Source: Maritimibacter harenae
Lineage (GTDB): Bacteria; Pseudomonadota; Alphaproteobacteria; Rhodobacterales; Rhodobacteraceae
Assembly (NCBI RefSeq): GCF_009882975.1
Contig: NZ_WTUX01000022.1
Coordinates: 1 to 64,000, forward strand
DNA: 64,000 bases
Direction: 5' to 3'
The notes under the pieces are model-generated. The model saw only the letters and a program-made list of their open reading frames with translations. It ran no database searches and was not told the origin of the DNA. Within the stretch, counting starts at the first letter, position 1. Every line of letters starts with the position of its first letter. The position numbers and the translations under genes are program-made. Shown piece after piece: positions 19,659-27,665 of this stretch.

Positions 19659-20282
19659 TTATGGTTTCTCTGGACACAAGATATTGTGCACCGGCCTGAA
19701 CGATCGCCTATGGTGTGGGGTCACCCCTAAATCTTTGAGCGCCGAAACATGGCTTTTCGACGGGTAACCCGCGTTGCTCTCCCAGCCGTAGCCCGGATGC
19801 TGTTGCGCCAAGTCCACCATGAGCCGATCGCGCGTCACCTTCGCGATGATCGAAGCCGCGGCGATGGAGAGCGATCTTCCGTCGCCTTTTATGACCGCGT
19901 CGCAGGGCAGCTTGTTCCCGTCGGGGATCATGTTGCCGTCGATCAGAAGGTGGTCGGGCGTCGGCATCAGGGCGGCCACCGCGCGCATCATCGCGATGTG
20001 GGAGGCACGCAAGATGTTGTGGCGGTCGATCTCTTCCACCGTCGCGTGGGCCACCGAAACCACCGCGCAGTCCATGATCACGTCAAAGAGCGCCTCGCGG
20101 GCCGGCTGCGTGAGCTTCTTGGAATCGTTCAGCCCGGGCGGGATGTTCGCCGGATCGAGGATCACGGCGGCTGCCGTGACCGGCCCGGCAAGCGGCCCGC
20201 GTCCCACCTCGTCCACCCCGGCCACACGCATCAGGCCACGGGCGTGGATAGCGGTCTCGAGGGTGAAATCCGGGATGGTCAT
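19659..20282 (-). CDS. rnhB: Ribonuclease HII
   Basis: A 207-residue RNase HII that removes ribonucleotides from DNA and RNA-DNA hybrids. The catalytic pair Asp24-Glu25 is in GVDEVGRGPLAG, further acidic residues lie in LLIDGN and SIIAKVTRD, and the C-terminal GYPSKSH motif is present. I chose the internal ATG (MTIPDFTLE), which gives the usual family length; the longer frame adds 17 residues. It is located upstream of ccrM on the same strand. Confidence 0.94.
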   Translation of the reverse strand: MTIPDFTLETAIHARGLMRVAGVDEVGRGPLAGPVTAAAVILDPANIPPGLNDSKKLTQPAREALFDVIMDCAVVSVAHATVEEIDRHNILRASHIAMMRAVAALMPTPDHLLIDGNMIPDGNKLPCDAVIKGDGRSLSIAAASIIAKVTRDRLMVDLAQQHPGYGWESNAGYPSKSHVSALKDLGVTPHHRRSFRPVHNILCPEKP

Positions 20283-20334
20283 GGCCCTTTGATTTGCCCA
20301 GCCGCCGCGCGGCGTCAAGCGAGAAGCGGGCAAG

Positions 20335-20362
20335 AAAAAAGCGGTGGGCCGAAACCCACCGC
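20335..20362 (-). terminator. Intrinsic terminator of the exported His/Arg-rich protein gene
   Basis: Stem GCGGTGGG / CCCACCGC (20341-20348 with 20355-20362). On the minus strand it is followed by six T and then C-rich sequence, about 60 bp past the stop codon. Confidence 0.85.
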
Positions 20363-20422
20363 CAGTCGAGAGCGGCCCTGGAAGATCGGGGGACAGACTG
20401 ACCGCTCCCTGCTCGATATTCC

Positions 20423-20947
20423 TCAGCGGCGCGCGACCGAGTATCCGGCCTGCTTCAGGCAGCGGCCGCGGTAGGCGTTACGGCTGTTGCCCGTGCGCGG
20501 GTTGTAGATGTTCACCTTGCAGTGGCGCGGCAGGTAGTCGGCGCCGACGAAGTTGCGCTTGAGGCAACGGTTCGCGAACAGGACGCCGCCATGGTTGGTG
20601 TTGCGGATGATGCACTTCGCCGGGAGCTGCTTGTAGTGGCGCGCCCGGTGCCCGCCGCGCCCGTCATGGCGCCCGCCGTGCCGGTGATGGTCGCGGTCGC
20701 GGTAGTGCCCGCCCCGGTACCGGTCCTCGCGCGGTGTGTAATGCGAGTTCGAGTCGAGCCGGAACGACCCGTTGCCCGACAGCGCCTGCGAAGCGATGGC
20801 GCCCAGGATGATGGTGCCGATCGCCCCGGCGATGAGAGCCTCTTCGCTGCCGGCGCGCGCTTCGGTCGCGGAGACCGGAGAAAGCGCGACGGCGCCGGCC
20901 AGGATGGCGGCGGTCGCGGGCCGCGTGATCTTTTGAATGAGTTTCAT
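20423..20947 (-). CDS. Exported His/Arg-rich protein with four-Cys C-terminal domain
   Basis: A 174-residue secreted protein of unrecognised family. A Sec signal peptide covers about residues 1-32 (basic start, hydrophobic AAILAGAVALSPVSA, then ATEARA). A second hydrophobic segment, ALIAGAIGTIILGAIA, follows. The middle (about 75-105) is extremely rich in His, Arg, Asp and Gly, like a metal- or polyanion-binding linker. The C-terminal 65 residues hold four Cys (CIIRNT, NRCLKR, RHCKVN, GRCLKQ), likely two disulfides in the periplasm. I start at MKLIQKITRP, which begins the signal peptide. Confidence 0.75.
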   Translation of the reverse strand: MKLIQKITRPATAAILAGAVALSPVSATEARAGSEEALIAGAIGTIILGAIASQALSGNGSFRLDSNSHYTPREDRYRGGHYRDRDHHRHGGRHDGRGGHRARHYKQLPAKCIIRNTNHGGVLFANRCLKRNFVGADYLPRHCKVNIYNPRTGNSRNAYRGRCLKQAGYSVARR

Positions 20948-21080
20948 GGCGATAATCCTTTCGGGTCTGATCGTCTCTGTGCAGGTGGTCTGCGATGTCG
21001 ATGGGATCAGCCTGGCCGGGGCGGACCCGGATAAGGAATATCGGCGCGTTGACATGGGATAGCGGGCCGGAAATGGTGGT

Positions 21081-21097
21081 TTGATATTGGATATCAA
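21081..21097. promoter_or_regulatory. Perfect inverted repeat upstream of the small exported protein gene
   Basis: TTGATAT-TGG-ATATCAA: 7-bp arms with a 3-bp centre, ending 25 bp before the ATG at 21123. It is AT-rich in a GC-rich intergenic region of 175 bp between divergent genes, as expected for an operator. No binding protein is known. Confidence 0.55.
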
Positions 21098-21122
21098 TCG
21101 CGGCCGGGGCATCTGTAGCGCC

Positions 21123-21416
21123 ATGAAAACGCTTCTTCTTTCCACGGCGTTCATCGCCGCCACCGCGCTTGCCCAACCGGCCGGCGCGGCCTGCTATGCC
21201 GACTACAAGGCCAAGCGGGACAACCCCCTGCAACTCCACTATGGTGTGATCGAATTGCCCGACCCGGCCTGCGGCTCGGTCGAGGATGCGACCCCCGTGG
21301 TGGCGGATCGGATCGGCACGGATGGCTGGACGCTCCTGGGCGTCCTGACGCTGTTCGGTGCCGACGGGCTGGAGGAGAAAGAAGAAAGTGCCGGAGACTT
21401 CTACCTTCGCTACTGA
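21123..21416 (+). CDS. Small exported protein of unknown function
   Basis: A 97-residue protein with a clear Sec signal peptide (MKTLLLSTAFIAATALAQPA, cleavage predicted after AGA near residue 22). The mature part is about 75 residues, acidic, with two Cys that could form a disulfide. I do not recognise the family. Its last 29 bp overlap the start of the next gene, a membrane-anchored winged-helix protein, so the two are co-translated and probably functionally linked. Confidence 0.75.
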   Translation: MKTLLLSTAFIAATALAQPAGAACYADYKAKRDNPLQLHYGVIELPDPACGSVEDATPVVADRIGTDGWTLLGVLTLFGADGLEEKEESAGDFYLRY

Positions 21417-22092
21417 CGCGAAACTGGGCGGCAACCGCGTGGTCGCCCTCGGCATCGCCGCGATCGTCGCGATCCTCGGGGTCGCGGCGCTGTTCCTGTT
21501 TCGCGCGCTGCCTGACGCAAACGCGTTCAACGCGCGGGTGGAGCGGATCTTTCTCGAAAACGATGCGCTGACCGGCCAGGCCGAGATCAAGCTGCTCGAA
21601 ATCCTCGCCCAGTCCGGCACCGCCTTTTCCGACACGCTCACGAGCTACCGGGTGGTGATCTTCGTCCTGATGCTCTTCGCCGCCGCATTGCTTGTCGCGG
21701 CGCTCGTGTTCCTCGTGATCATAATCACGCTGAACCGTCGGATGGACGAGATCGAGCGCGCGGGCATCCAGGTCAATTCCCTGATCATCAGCCGCGAAGA
21801 GCGGACCGTCTACCTCAACAACATGGAATTCACGCTCACGGAGGCCGCGATCGAAACGTTGTCCGTGCTGGCCGAAGCGCGGATGGACGAGGACGTTCTG
21901 ACGGGGGCCGAGCTCGAGGCGGTGATCTCCGGTCGCGATGCCAGCGATTGCGAGGAAGCCGCGGGCGCGACCCGGATCAAGCGGCTGCGCGATGCACTCG
22001 GCAACCAGATGATGGCGGAGCTGCTGGTCAAGACCATCGCCCGGCGCGGCTACATGCTTTCGATCGACAAGGACGTGATCCGGATGGTGTGA
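21388..22092 (+). CDS. Membrane-anchored protein with C-terminal winged-helix domain (GTG start)
   Basis: A 234-residue protein with a short N-terminus, a membrane helix at about 18-40, a periplasmic loop of about 45 residues, a second helix at about 88-115, and a cytosolic C-terminal part. Residues 141-227 resemble an OmpR/PhoB winged helix: a beta start (VYLNNMEFTLTEAAIETLSVL), a recognition-helix-like TRIKRLRDALG, and the wing LLVKTIARRGYMLSI. ToxR and CadC carry this domain at the N-terminus, so the order here is reversed. The start is GTG at 21388 with GGAGGAG about 10 bp upstream; no ATG fits. DNA binding is inferred from fold resemblance only. Confidence 0.72.
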   Translation: MPETSTFATDAKLGGNRVVALGIAAIVAILGVAALFLFRALPDANAFNARVERIFLENDALTGQAEIKLLEILAQSGTAFSDTLTSYRVVIFVLMLFAAALLVAALVFLVIIITLNRRMDEIERAGIQVNSLIISREERTVYLNNMEFTLTEAAIETLSVLAEARMDEDVLTGAELEAVISGRDASDCEEAAGATRIKRLRDALGNQMMAELLVKTIARRGYMLSIDKDVIRMV

Positions 22093-22731
22093 TCAGCGCG
22101 TGCCTTCCGGCCGGCTGAAACCCCACATGAGCGCGAACTGCGCCAGCCAGTAGCTGGGCCAGACCAGCGCCCATTGCAGCGCGAGATACACGCCCTCGTT
22201 CGGCCAGACGAAGAGCCCCAGCGCGAGCACCGTGTCCGACAGGATGAAAAGCCCCGCCCCGGCGAGCAGCACGGGCATCTGCGCCCCCGGCCGCTGGGCG
22301 AGGGCCGACAGCCCCATGCCGATGATGATCACGAGATAGGCCATGACCGGCAGCCGGAGCGCCCCGGTCCCGTCCCACAGCAGCACGGCCATCACCGCGC
22401 CATAGACAACCAGCATCGCCATCGGCACGAACCGCGCCCGCCCGGAGAGCGCGAGAAACAGCCCGATGTAGAACAGGTGAGCCAGCGCGAAGGCGCCCAT
22501 GCCAGCGATGAACCAGGTCTCGCCGGGCCGGCTGAGGCAGAAATCACCGAGCGCGCCCAATGCGAGCGCCGCCACCAGGAGCGGCCTGCGCTGCGGCAGC
22601 GCCGACATGGCGAGAAGCGCCACCGGGATCGTCTTCACGACCGAGTTCAGCATCGACCCGTCGCCCCCGATCGGCGGCACGAGCCAATAGACGAGCGCGA
22701 CCAGCGCCGATGCGATCCAAAGGTAAATCAT
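22093..22731 (-). CDS. YhhN-family membrane protein (lysoplasmalogenase-like)
   Basis: A 212-residue polytopic membrane protein with about eight hydrophobic helices. It carries the YhhN/TMEM86 features: a conserved N-terminal K in NSVVKTIPV, GALGDFCL with the acidic Asp, and FILSDTVLAL near the C-terminus. The human homologue TMEM86B hydrolyses lysoplasmalogen; bacterial activity is not assured. Its stop codon directly abuts the stop of the convergent winged-helix gene (TGATCA). Confidence 0.85.
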   Translation of the reverse strand: MIYLWIASALVALVYWLVPPIGGDGSMLNSVVKTIPVALLAMSALPQRRPLLVAALALGALGDFCLSRPGETWFIAGMGAFALAHLFYIGLFLALSGRARFVPMAMLVVYGAVMAVLLWDGTGALRLPVMAYLVIIIGMGLSALAQRPGAQMPVLLAGAGLFILSDTVLALGLFVWPNEGVYLALQWALVWPSYWLAQFALMWGFSRPEGTR

Positions 22732-23054
22732 CCGTCCCCCCTGCCCGCCAGGCTAGCAGCGCGCACCGCGCGTCTCCCAGCGTTTTCCACCGCGCCGTTG
22801 CGTCACCCCCTCACCCCCGTGTCTCACATCGCGCGCTGCGATCAATCCGCTTACCGGGCGGCCGAACTGCCTCGGCCAAGCGGTGCCCAAAACGGGAGAG
22901 AGGCAACGCCCGTCGTGACCAAGGAACACGGTGGGCGCACATTACAGCATGACGCCATGCGACGTCCGAAAGGCGCTCGGGGTTGACATCGCAACCAAAC
23001 TTGGTTCTTCTGTTGTCGTCGGCACGGAGGAAACGCCGGCACAGGGAGGACATC
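22732..23054. other. Intergenic region upstream of livJ-like gene
   Basis: 323 bp between the divergent YhhN and livJ-like genes. The only clear elements are the GTTGACATCGCAAC motif at 22982-22995 and the overlapping repeat AACCAA-AC-TTGGTT at 22993-23006. Short frames here have no coding character. Confidence 0.6.
22982..23006 (+). promoter_or_regulatory. Promoter and operator of the transporter operon
   Basis: GTTGACATCGCAAC (22982-22995) is an inverted repeat GTTG-N6-CAAC with a consensus -35 hexamer TTGACA inside. It overlaps a second repeat, AACCAA-AC-TTGGTT. The same 14-mer occurs in reverse orientation at 32960-32973, upstream of the catabolic operon. I infer the binding site of the MarR regulator encoded at 27666. 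Confidence 0.7.
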
Positions 23055-24224
23055 ATGACATCCAGAATTATCCGCCTTTCGGCGGCCGCTACCCTTTTGC
23101 TTTCCACCGCCGTCGCGGGGCATGCCGAGACGATCAAGGTCGGCGTCGTCGCGCCCTTCTCGGGGCCCTTCGCGCTTTACGGCAAGCAGTTCCAGGAGGC
23201 GATCGAGGTCTACCAGGCGCAGCACGGCACCAGCGCCGGCGAGCACGAGATCGAGTTCATCTACAAGGACGTGGGCGGGCCGAACCCGGACCAATCGCGC
23301 GCGCTGACCCAGGAGCTCCTGATCAAGGACCAGGTCGACTACCTCGCGGGCTACGTGTTCACGCCCAACGCGCTGGCCGTCGCCCCGCTGCTCGACCAGT
23401 CCGAGACGCCGCTGGTGATCTTCAACGCGGCCACCAGCGCGATCAACGCGCAGTCCGACTTCTACCTGCGCACGTCCTACACGCTCTGGCAGGTCTCCGC
23501 CCCGCTGGCGGAATGGGCCTATGAGCAGGGCATCCGCGAGGTCGTGACGACCGTCACCGACTACGGCCCCGGCATCGACGCCGAGAACGCCTTCGTCGCG
23601 GCCTTCGAAGAAGCGGGCGGCACGATCCTGGATTCCATCCGGATGCCGCTGTCGACCACCGACTTCACGCCGTTCATCCAGTCGATCCGCGAACAATCGC
23701 CCGACGCGCTGTTCACCTTCCTGCCGGGCGGTCCCCCGACCTTCGGCTTCACCAAGACCTACAACGAGAACGGCCTGCGCGACGAAGGGATCATGTTCCT
23801 TGGCACCGCCGAGACCGAGGAGTCGAACCTCCAGGCCTTCGGTGACGCCGCGATCGGGCTCACGACCGCCTATCACTACTCGGCGGACCACGACTCGGAC
23901 CTGAACCGCGAGTTCATCGCCAAGAACACCGAGTTGCACCCGGACTCGGTCACCAACTGGGCCACGATCGGCGCCTACGACGGCACGCACGTGATCTACC
24001 AGATGGTCGAGAACGCGGGCTCCGACGGCCCGGCGGCCGTGGAAAGCGTGCTCGGCATGGAATGGGAAAGCCCGCGCGGCCCCCTGACGATGGATCCCGA
24101 GACCCGGACCGTGATCCAGAACGTCTACATCCGCGAAGTGGAACGTGACGAGGAGAGCGGCCTGCTGGTCAACCGCGAGAAGGGCGTGATCGCCACCGTG
24201 GGCGACCTGGGCTGGCCCGAGTGA
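23055..24224 (+). CDS. ABC transporter periplasmic substrate-binding protein (LivJ/HAAT type)
   Basis: A 389-residue type I periplasmic binding protein. The Sec signal peptide is about 22 residues (cleavage after GHA, mature start ETIKVGVVAPFSGPFALYG). It has the two-lobe fold of the branched-chain-amino-acid (HAAT) family, whose members also bind aromatic acids and amides. I take the ATG at 23055, which has a GGGAGG ribosome-binding site and starts the signal peptide. It is the first gene of a five-gene transporter operon. A strong hairpin separates it from the permease genes, as is common where the binding protein is needed in excess. Confidence 0.93.
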   Translation: MTSRIIRLSAAATLLLSTAVAGHAETIKVGVVAPFSGPFALYGKQFQEAIEVYQAQHGTSAGEHEIEFIYKDVGGPNPDQSRALTQELLIKDQVDYLAGYVFTPNALAVAPLLDQSETPLVIFNAATSAINAQSDFYLRTSYTLWQVSAPLAEWAYEQGIREVVTTVTDYGPGIDAENAFVAAFEEAGGTILDSIRMPLSTTDFTPFIQSIREQSPDALFTFLPGGPPTFGFTKTYNENGLRDEGIMFLGTAETEESNLQAFGDAAIGLTTAYHYSADHDSDLNREFIAKNTELHPDSVTNWATIGAYDGTHVIYQMVENAGSDGPAAVESVLGMEWESPRGPLTMDPETRTVIQNVYIREVERDEESGLLVNREKGVIATVGDLGWPE

Positions 24225-24232
24225 GACTGACC

Positions 24233-24260
24233 GCGGGCGGCCCATCGGGCCGCCCGCTTT
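24233..24260 (+). terminator. Hairpin between binding-protein and permease genes
   Basis: An 11-bp perfect stem GCGGGCGGCCC / GGGCCGCCCGC (24233-24243 with 24247-24257) and a 3-nt loop, then TTT. This is a partial terminator or mRNA-stabilising structure in the 58-bp gap between livJ-like and livH-like genes. Confidence 0.7.
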
Positions 24261-24282
24261 CCCGAATACGACGCAGGCGCAC

Positions 24283-25146
24283 ATGTCGCTCTTTCTCAAC
24301 ATCCTGATCGACGGGATCGCCTACGGCATGATCCTGTTCATGATCTCGGTCGGCCTGTCGGTGACGATGGGGCTGATGCGGGTCATCAACCTCGCGCACG
24401 GCGGATTTGCCCTGGTCGGCGGGGCCGTGGCGCATTGGCTGATCATCGCGCAAGGCCTGTCGTTCTGGTTGGCCGCGCCCCTGGGCGTGGCGGCGGCCGT
24501 CGCGCTCGCCTGGCCGCTCGAGCGGCTGATCTATCGGCGCATCTACGGTTTCGGGGATCTTCAACAGGTGCTGGCCACCATCGGCCTGACCTTCCTGATG
24601 ATCGCCACCGTCAACCGGCTCCTGGGCTCCACCCTGCTGGCGCTGCCCCTGCCCGAGCTTCTGGCCCAGAGTGTCGACCTCGGCTTCCGCACGCTGCCGC
24701 TGCACCGGCTGGTGGTGATCGGCGTGGGGTTGGCCGTGATCGCCGGGCTCTGGCTTCTTATCGACCGTACCCGTTTCGGCATCCGCCTGCGCGCCGCCGT
24801 GGACAACCGCGCCACCGCTTCGGCGATCGGGATCAACACGGGGCTGATCTATTCCGCGACCTTCTGCCTGGGCGCCGGGCTGGCGGCCCTGGGCGGTATC
24901 CTCGGGGCCGAGATGCTGCCGATCGAGGCCTATTACCCGCTGCGCTACATGGTCCTGTTCCTGATCGTGGTGGCCGTGGGCGGCATGGGCTCGATCTCGG
25001 GCTCGTTCACGGCCGCGCTTGGTCTCGGCATCCTCGACACCGCCACGCGGTACCTCGTGCCCGGTTTCGGCACCATCTTCTTCTACGGCTGCATCATCCT
25101 CTTCCTGGCGCTGCGGCCCAACGGTCTGTGGGGGCGCACGGCATGA
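24283..25146 (+). CDS. ABC transporter permease, LivH type
   Basis: A 287-residue inner-membrane permease with about eight helices. LivH signatures are GLMRVINLAHGGFALVGG near residue 35 and VAVGGMGSISGSFTAALGLG near 230. It pairs with the LivM-type permease to form the channel. The stop codon overlaps the next ATG by 4 bp. Confidence 0.93.
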   Translation: MSLFLNILIDGIAYGMILFMISVGLSVTMGLMRVINLAHGGFALVGGAVAHWLIIAQGLSFWLAAPLGVAAAVALAWPLERLIYRRIYGFGDLQQVLATIGLTFLMIATVNRLLGSTLLALPLPELLAQSVDLGFRTLPLHRLVVIGVGLAVIAGLWLLIDRTRFGIRLRAAVDNRATASAIGINTGLIYSATFCLGAGLAALGGILGAEMLPIEAYYPLRYMVLFLIVVAVGGMGSISGSFTAALGLGILDTATRYLVPGFGTIFFYGCIILFLALRPNGLWGRTA

Positions 25147-26129
25147 GCGACACGACCCTGACCCCGAAACGCACGCGCACCATCGCGGGTATCCCGTTCC
25201 TGGGCGAAGCGATTCTCATCGCCGTCGTGATCGGGGCCTATTTCCTGTTTCCCTACAACCTCGCCTTCCTGACCCGCATCCTGATCATGGTGCTTCTCGT
25301 CCTGTCGCTCGACCTCGTGCTGGGCTTCGCGGGCATCGCCACGCTGGGACAGGCGGCGATGTACGGCACCGGCGCCTACGCGGCGGGGCTGTTCGCGGTG
25401 CATGTCACCGGGGCACCGCTGCCCGGGCTCGTGGTCGGCGCCGTGGCCGGTGCGGCGCTCGCCTTCCTGTCGGGCCTAGTCCTGATGCGCGCCAAGGGGC
25501 TGACGCTCATCATGCTGACCATCGCGGTCGCCTCGATCTGTCACGAGATAGCGAACAAGGCGCGGGACGTGACCGGGGGCGCGGACGGGCTGCGCGGCAT
25601 CCGGATGGAGCCGGTCGCCGGCCTGTTCGAGTTCGATTTCATCGGCAAGACGGCCTACTGGTACGTCTTCGTGGTGGTCTTCGTCGTGTTCCTGCTGCTC
25701 AAGCGGTTGGCCAACGCGCCGCTGGGCCAGTCCCTGCGCGGTATCCACGAAAGCCCGGAGCGGATGGCCGCAATCGGCGCGCCGGTCTACCGCCGGCTGG
25801 TGCTGGCCTACACGCTGGGCGGCGGGATCGCCGGGCTTGCCGGCGCGCTGGCGGCGCAGGTGACGCAGCTCGTCAGCCTCGAGGTCTACAGCTTCAACCT
25901 CTCGGCCGAAGCGCTGATCATGCTGATCCTCGGCGGCACCGGGCGGCTCTACGGCGCGATCATCGGAACGGTGATCTTCATGACGGTGCACCACGTCGCC
26001 GCCGCCGCCGATCCGTTCAACTGGCTGTTCCTGATCGGGCTGATGGTGCTGGGCGTCGTGTTCTTCCTGCCCAAGGGGCTGGCGCACCTCCCGACGGCGC
26101 TGACGCGACTGGTGCGGGGGCGGACATGA
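25143..26129 (+). CDS. ABC transporter permease, LivM type
   Basis: A 328-residue inner-membrane permease. LivM signatures are LDLVLGFAGIATLGQAAMYG near residue 55 and a GGTGRLYGAIIGTVIF segment near 265, plus the cytoplasmic EAA-like loop with SLRGIHESPERMAAIG. It overlaps both neighbouring genes by 4 bp and is part of the HAAT-type transporter. Confidence 0.93.
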   Translation: MSDTTLTPKRTRTIAGIPFLGEAILIAVVIGAYFLFPYNLAFLTRILIMVLLVLSLDLVLGFAGIATLGQAAMYGTGAYAAGLFAVHVTGAPLPGLVVGAVAGAALAFLSGLVLMRAKGLTLIMLTIAVASICHEIANKARDVTGGADGLRGIRMEPVAGLFEFDFIGKTAYWYVFVVVFVVFLLLKRLANAPLGQSLRGIHESPERMAAIGAPVYRRLVLAYTLGGGIAGLAGALAAQVTQLVSLEVYSFNLSAEALIMLILGGTGRLYGAIIGTVIFMTVHHVAAAADPFNWLFLIGLMVLGVVFFLPKGLAHLPTALTRLVRGRT

Positions 26130-26881
26130 CACAGGCAACCGGACTCCGCGTGCGTGGGCTGAACAAGAATTTCGGCGGCCTGACCGTGGCGCAGGACATC
26201 AACCTCGACCTGCCGCCGGGCGCGCGCACCGCGCTGATCGGGCCGAACGGGGCGGGCAAGACGACGTTCTCGAACCTCATCACCGGCATCCTCACCCCGA
26301 GCGCTGGGGAGATCACGTTGAACGGCCACGACCTGCGCGCGCTGAACGAAGCGCAGAGGGTCAAGGCGGGCGTCGCCAAGACGTTCCAGATCACCACGCT
26401 CTTTCGCGACCTCACGGTGCGCCAGAACCTGCGGCTCGCCCAGCAGGAACGCGACGGCCGCGCGCAATCTTGGTTCAGGCGCGCCGATAGCTGGCCCGAG
26501 GCCGAGGACGAGATCGACGCCCAGCTTGCCGCCTTCCGGCTTTCTGACATGGGCGACAAGCGGGTCGATGACCTGGCCTATGGCCAGCAGCGGCTGGTCG
26601 AGATGGCGATGACGCTGATGCTGAAGCCCCGCGTGCTGATCCTCGACGAGCCGGCCGCGGGGGTGCCGTCCTCGGACAGCCACCTGATCACGGACGCGAT
26701 CGAGCGGCTGCCGGACGACCTGGCCGTGCTGATCATCGAACACGACATGAAGCTCGTCTTCCAGGTCGCGCGCTCGATCGTCGTGCTGGTGAACGGCGCG
26801 ATCCTGACGCAGGGCACGCCCGACGAGATCGCGGCCAACCAGCAGGTGCGCGACCTGTACCTCGGAGGGCACCATGACTGA
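26126..26881 (+). CDS. ABC transporter ATP-binding protein, LivG type
   Basis: A 251-residue ATPase. Walker A is GPNGAGKTT (about 39-47), the signature motif is the LivG-type variant AYGQQRLVEMA in place of LSGGQ, and Walker B is VLILDEPAAG. A LivG-typical KTFQITTLFRDLTVRQN Q-loop region is present. It overlaps the LivM-type gene by 4 bp and the LivF-type gene by 8 bp. Confidence 0.94.
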   Translation: MTQATGLRVRGLNKNFGGLTVAQDINLDLPPGARTALIGPNGAGKTTFSNLITGILTPSAGEITLNGHDLRALNEAQRVKAGVAKTFQITTLFRDLTVRQNLRLAQQERDGRAQSWFRRADSWPEAEDEIDAQLAAFRLSDMGDKRVDDLAYGQQRLVEMAMTLMLKPRVLILDEPAAGVPSSDSHLITDAIERLPDDLAVLIIEHDMKLVFQVARSIVVLVNGAILTQGTPDEIAANQQVRDLYLGGHHD

Positions 26882-27587
26882 GCCGATCCTGTCTCTCGAA
26901 AACGTCGTCGCCGGCTATGGCGACACCACGGTGCTGCACGGCATCAGCTTCGATGTGCCCGCGGGCGAGCGGCTGGCGATCATCGGGCGCAACGGGGTGG
27001 GCAAGACGACGCTTCTCAAGACCGTGATGGGGCTCACACGGCTGCATTCCGGCGAGATCCGCATGAGCGGCGAGGTCATCAACAAGGTGCCCCCGCACCG
27101 ACGCGCGGGCACCGGGCTCGGCCTCGTGCCGCAGACGCGCGACATCTTCCCGTCGCTCAGCGTCGAGGAGAACCTGCTTTCCGGCATGAAGGGCGACGCG
27201 ACCCTGGAGGAGGCCTACGACCTGTTCCCCCGCCTCAAGGAGCGCCGGCGCAACGGCGGCGGGCAGCTGTCGGGCGGGGAGCAGCAGATGCTCGCCATCG
27301 CGCGCACGCTGATGGGGCGGCCGGCGGTCCTGATGCTGGACGAACCGCTCGAAGGGCTGGCGCCGGTGATCTGCGACATGTTGATGGAGACGTTCGAGAC
27401 GCTGGCCGCGGACGGCCGCCACACGCTGCTGCTGGTCGAGCAGCACACCGAGCTGGCGCTCGCCTTCGCCGACCGTGTCATCATCCTCGACGCGGGCGCG
27501 GTGGTCCATGACGGCCCGGCCCAGGCGCTGCGCGACGATCCCGCGATTCTTGAACGTCACGTCGGTGTCGGTCTTGCCGAGGTCTGA
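26874..27587 (+). CDS. ABC transporter ATP-binding protein, LivF type
   Basis: A 237-residue ATPase and the last component of the transporter. Walker A is GRNGVGKTT (about 38-46), the signature is LSGGEQQMLAIAR, and Walker B is VLMLDEPLEGLAP, the LivF form. It is followed after 78 bp by the MarR-family gene on the same strand. That gap contains a hairpin (GTGGCGG / CCGCCAC, 27606-27612 with 27632-27638) that may reduce read-through. Confidence 0.94.
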   Translation: MTEPILSLENVVAGYGDTTVLHGISFDVPAGERLAIIGRNGVGKTTLLKTVMGLTRLHSGEIRMSGEVINKVPPHRRAGTGLGLVPQTRDIFPSLSVEENLLSGMKGDATLEEAYDLFPRLKERRRNGGGQLSGGEQQMLAIARTLMGRPAVLMLDEPLEGLAPVICDMLMETFETLAADGRHTLLLVEQHTELALAFADRVIILDAGAVVHDGPAQALRDDPAILERHVGVGLAEV

Positions 27588-27665
27588 TCTCGCCCGTTCC
27601 CCGACGTGGCGGGTCACGGGACCCGCGGGGTCCGCCACCGCGCAGGGTCGAAAGGGAGACGCGTT

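Noticed and set aside
27606-27638. Inverted repeat GTGGCGG/CCGCCAC as the MarR operator
   Set aside because: It lies in the livF-marR gap with GC-only arms and no promoter elements; it is better explained as an mRNA hairpin. It does not match the GTTG-N6-CAAC motif.
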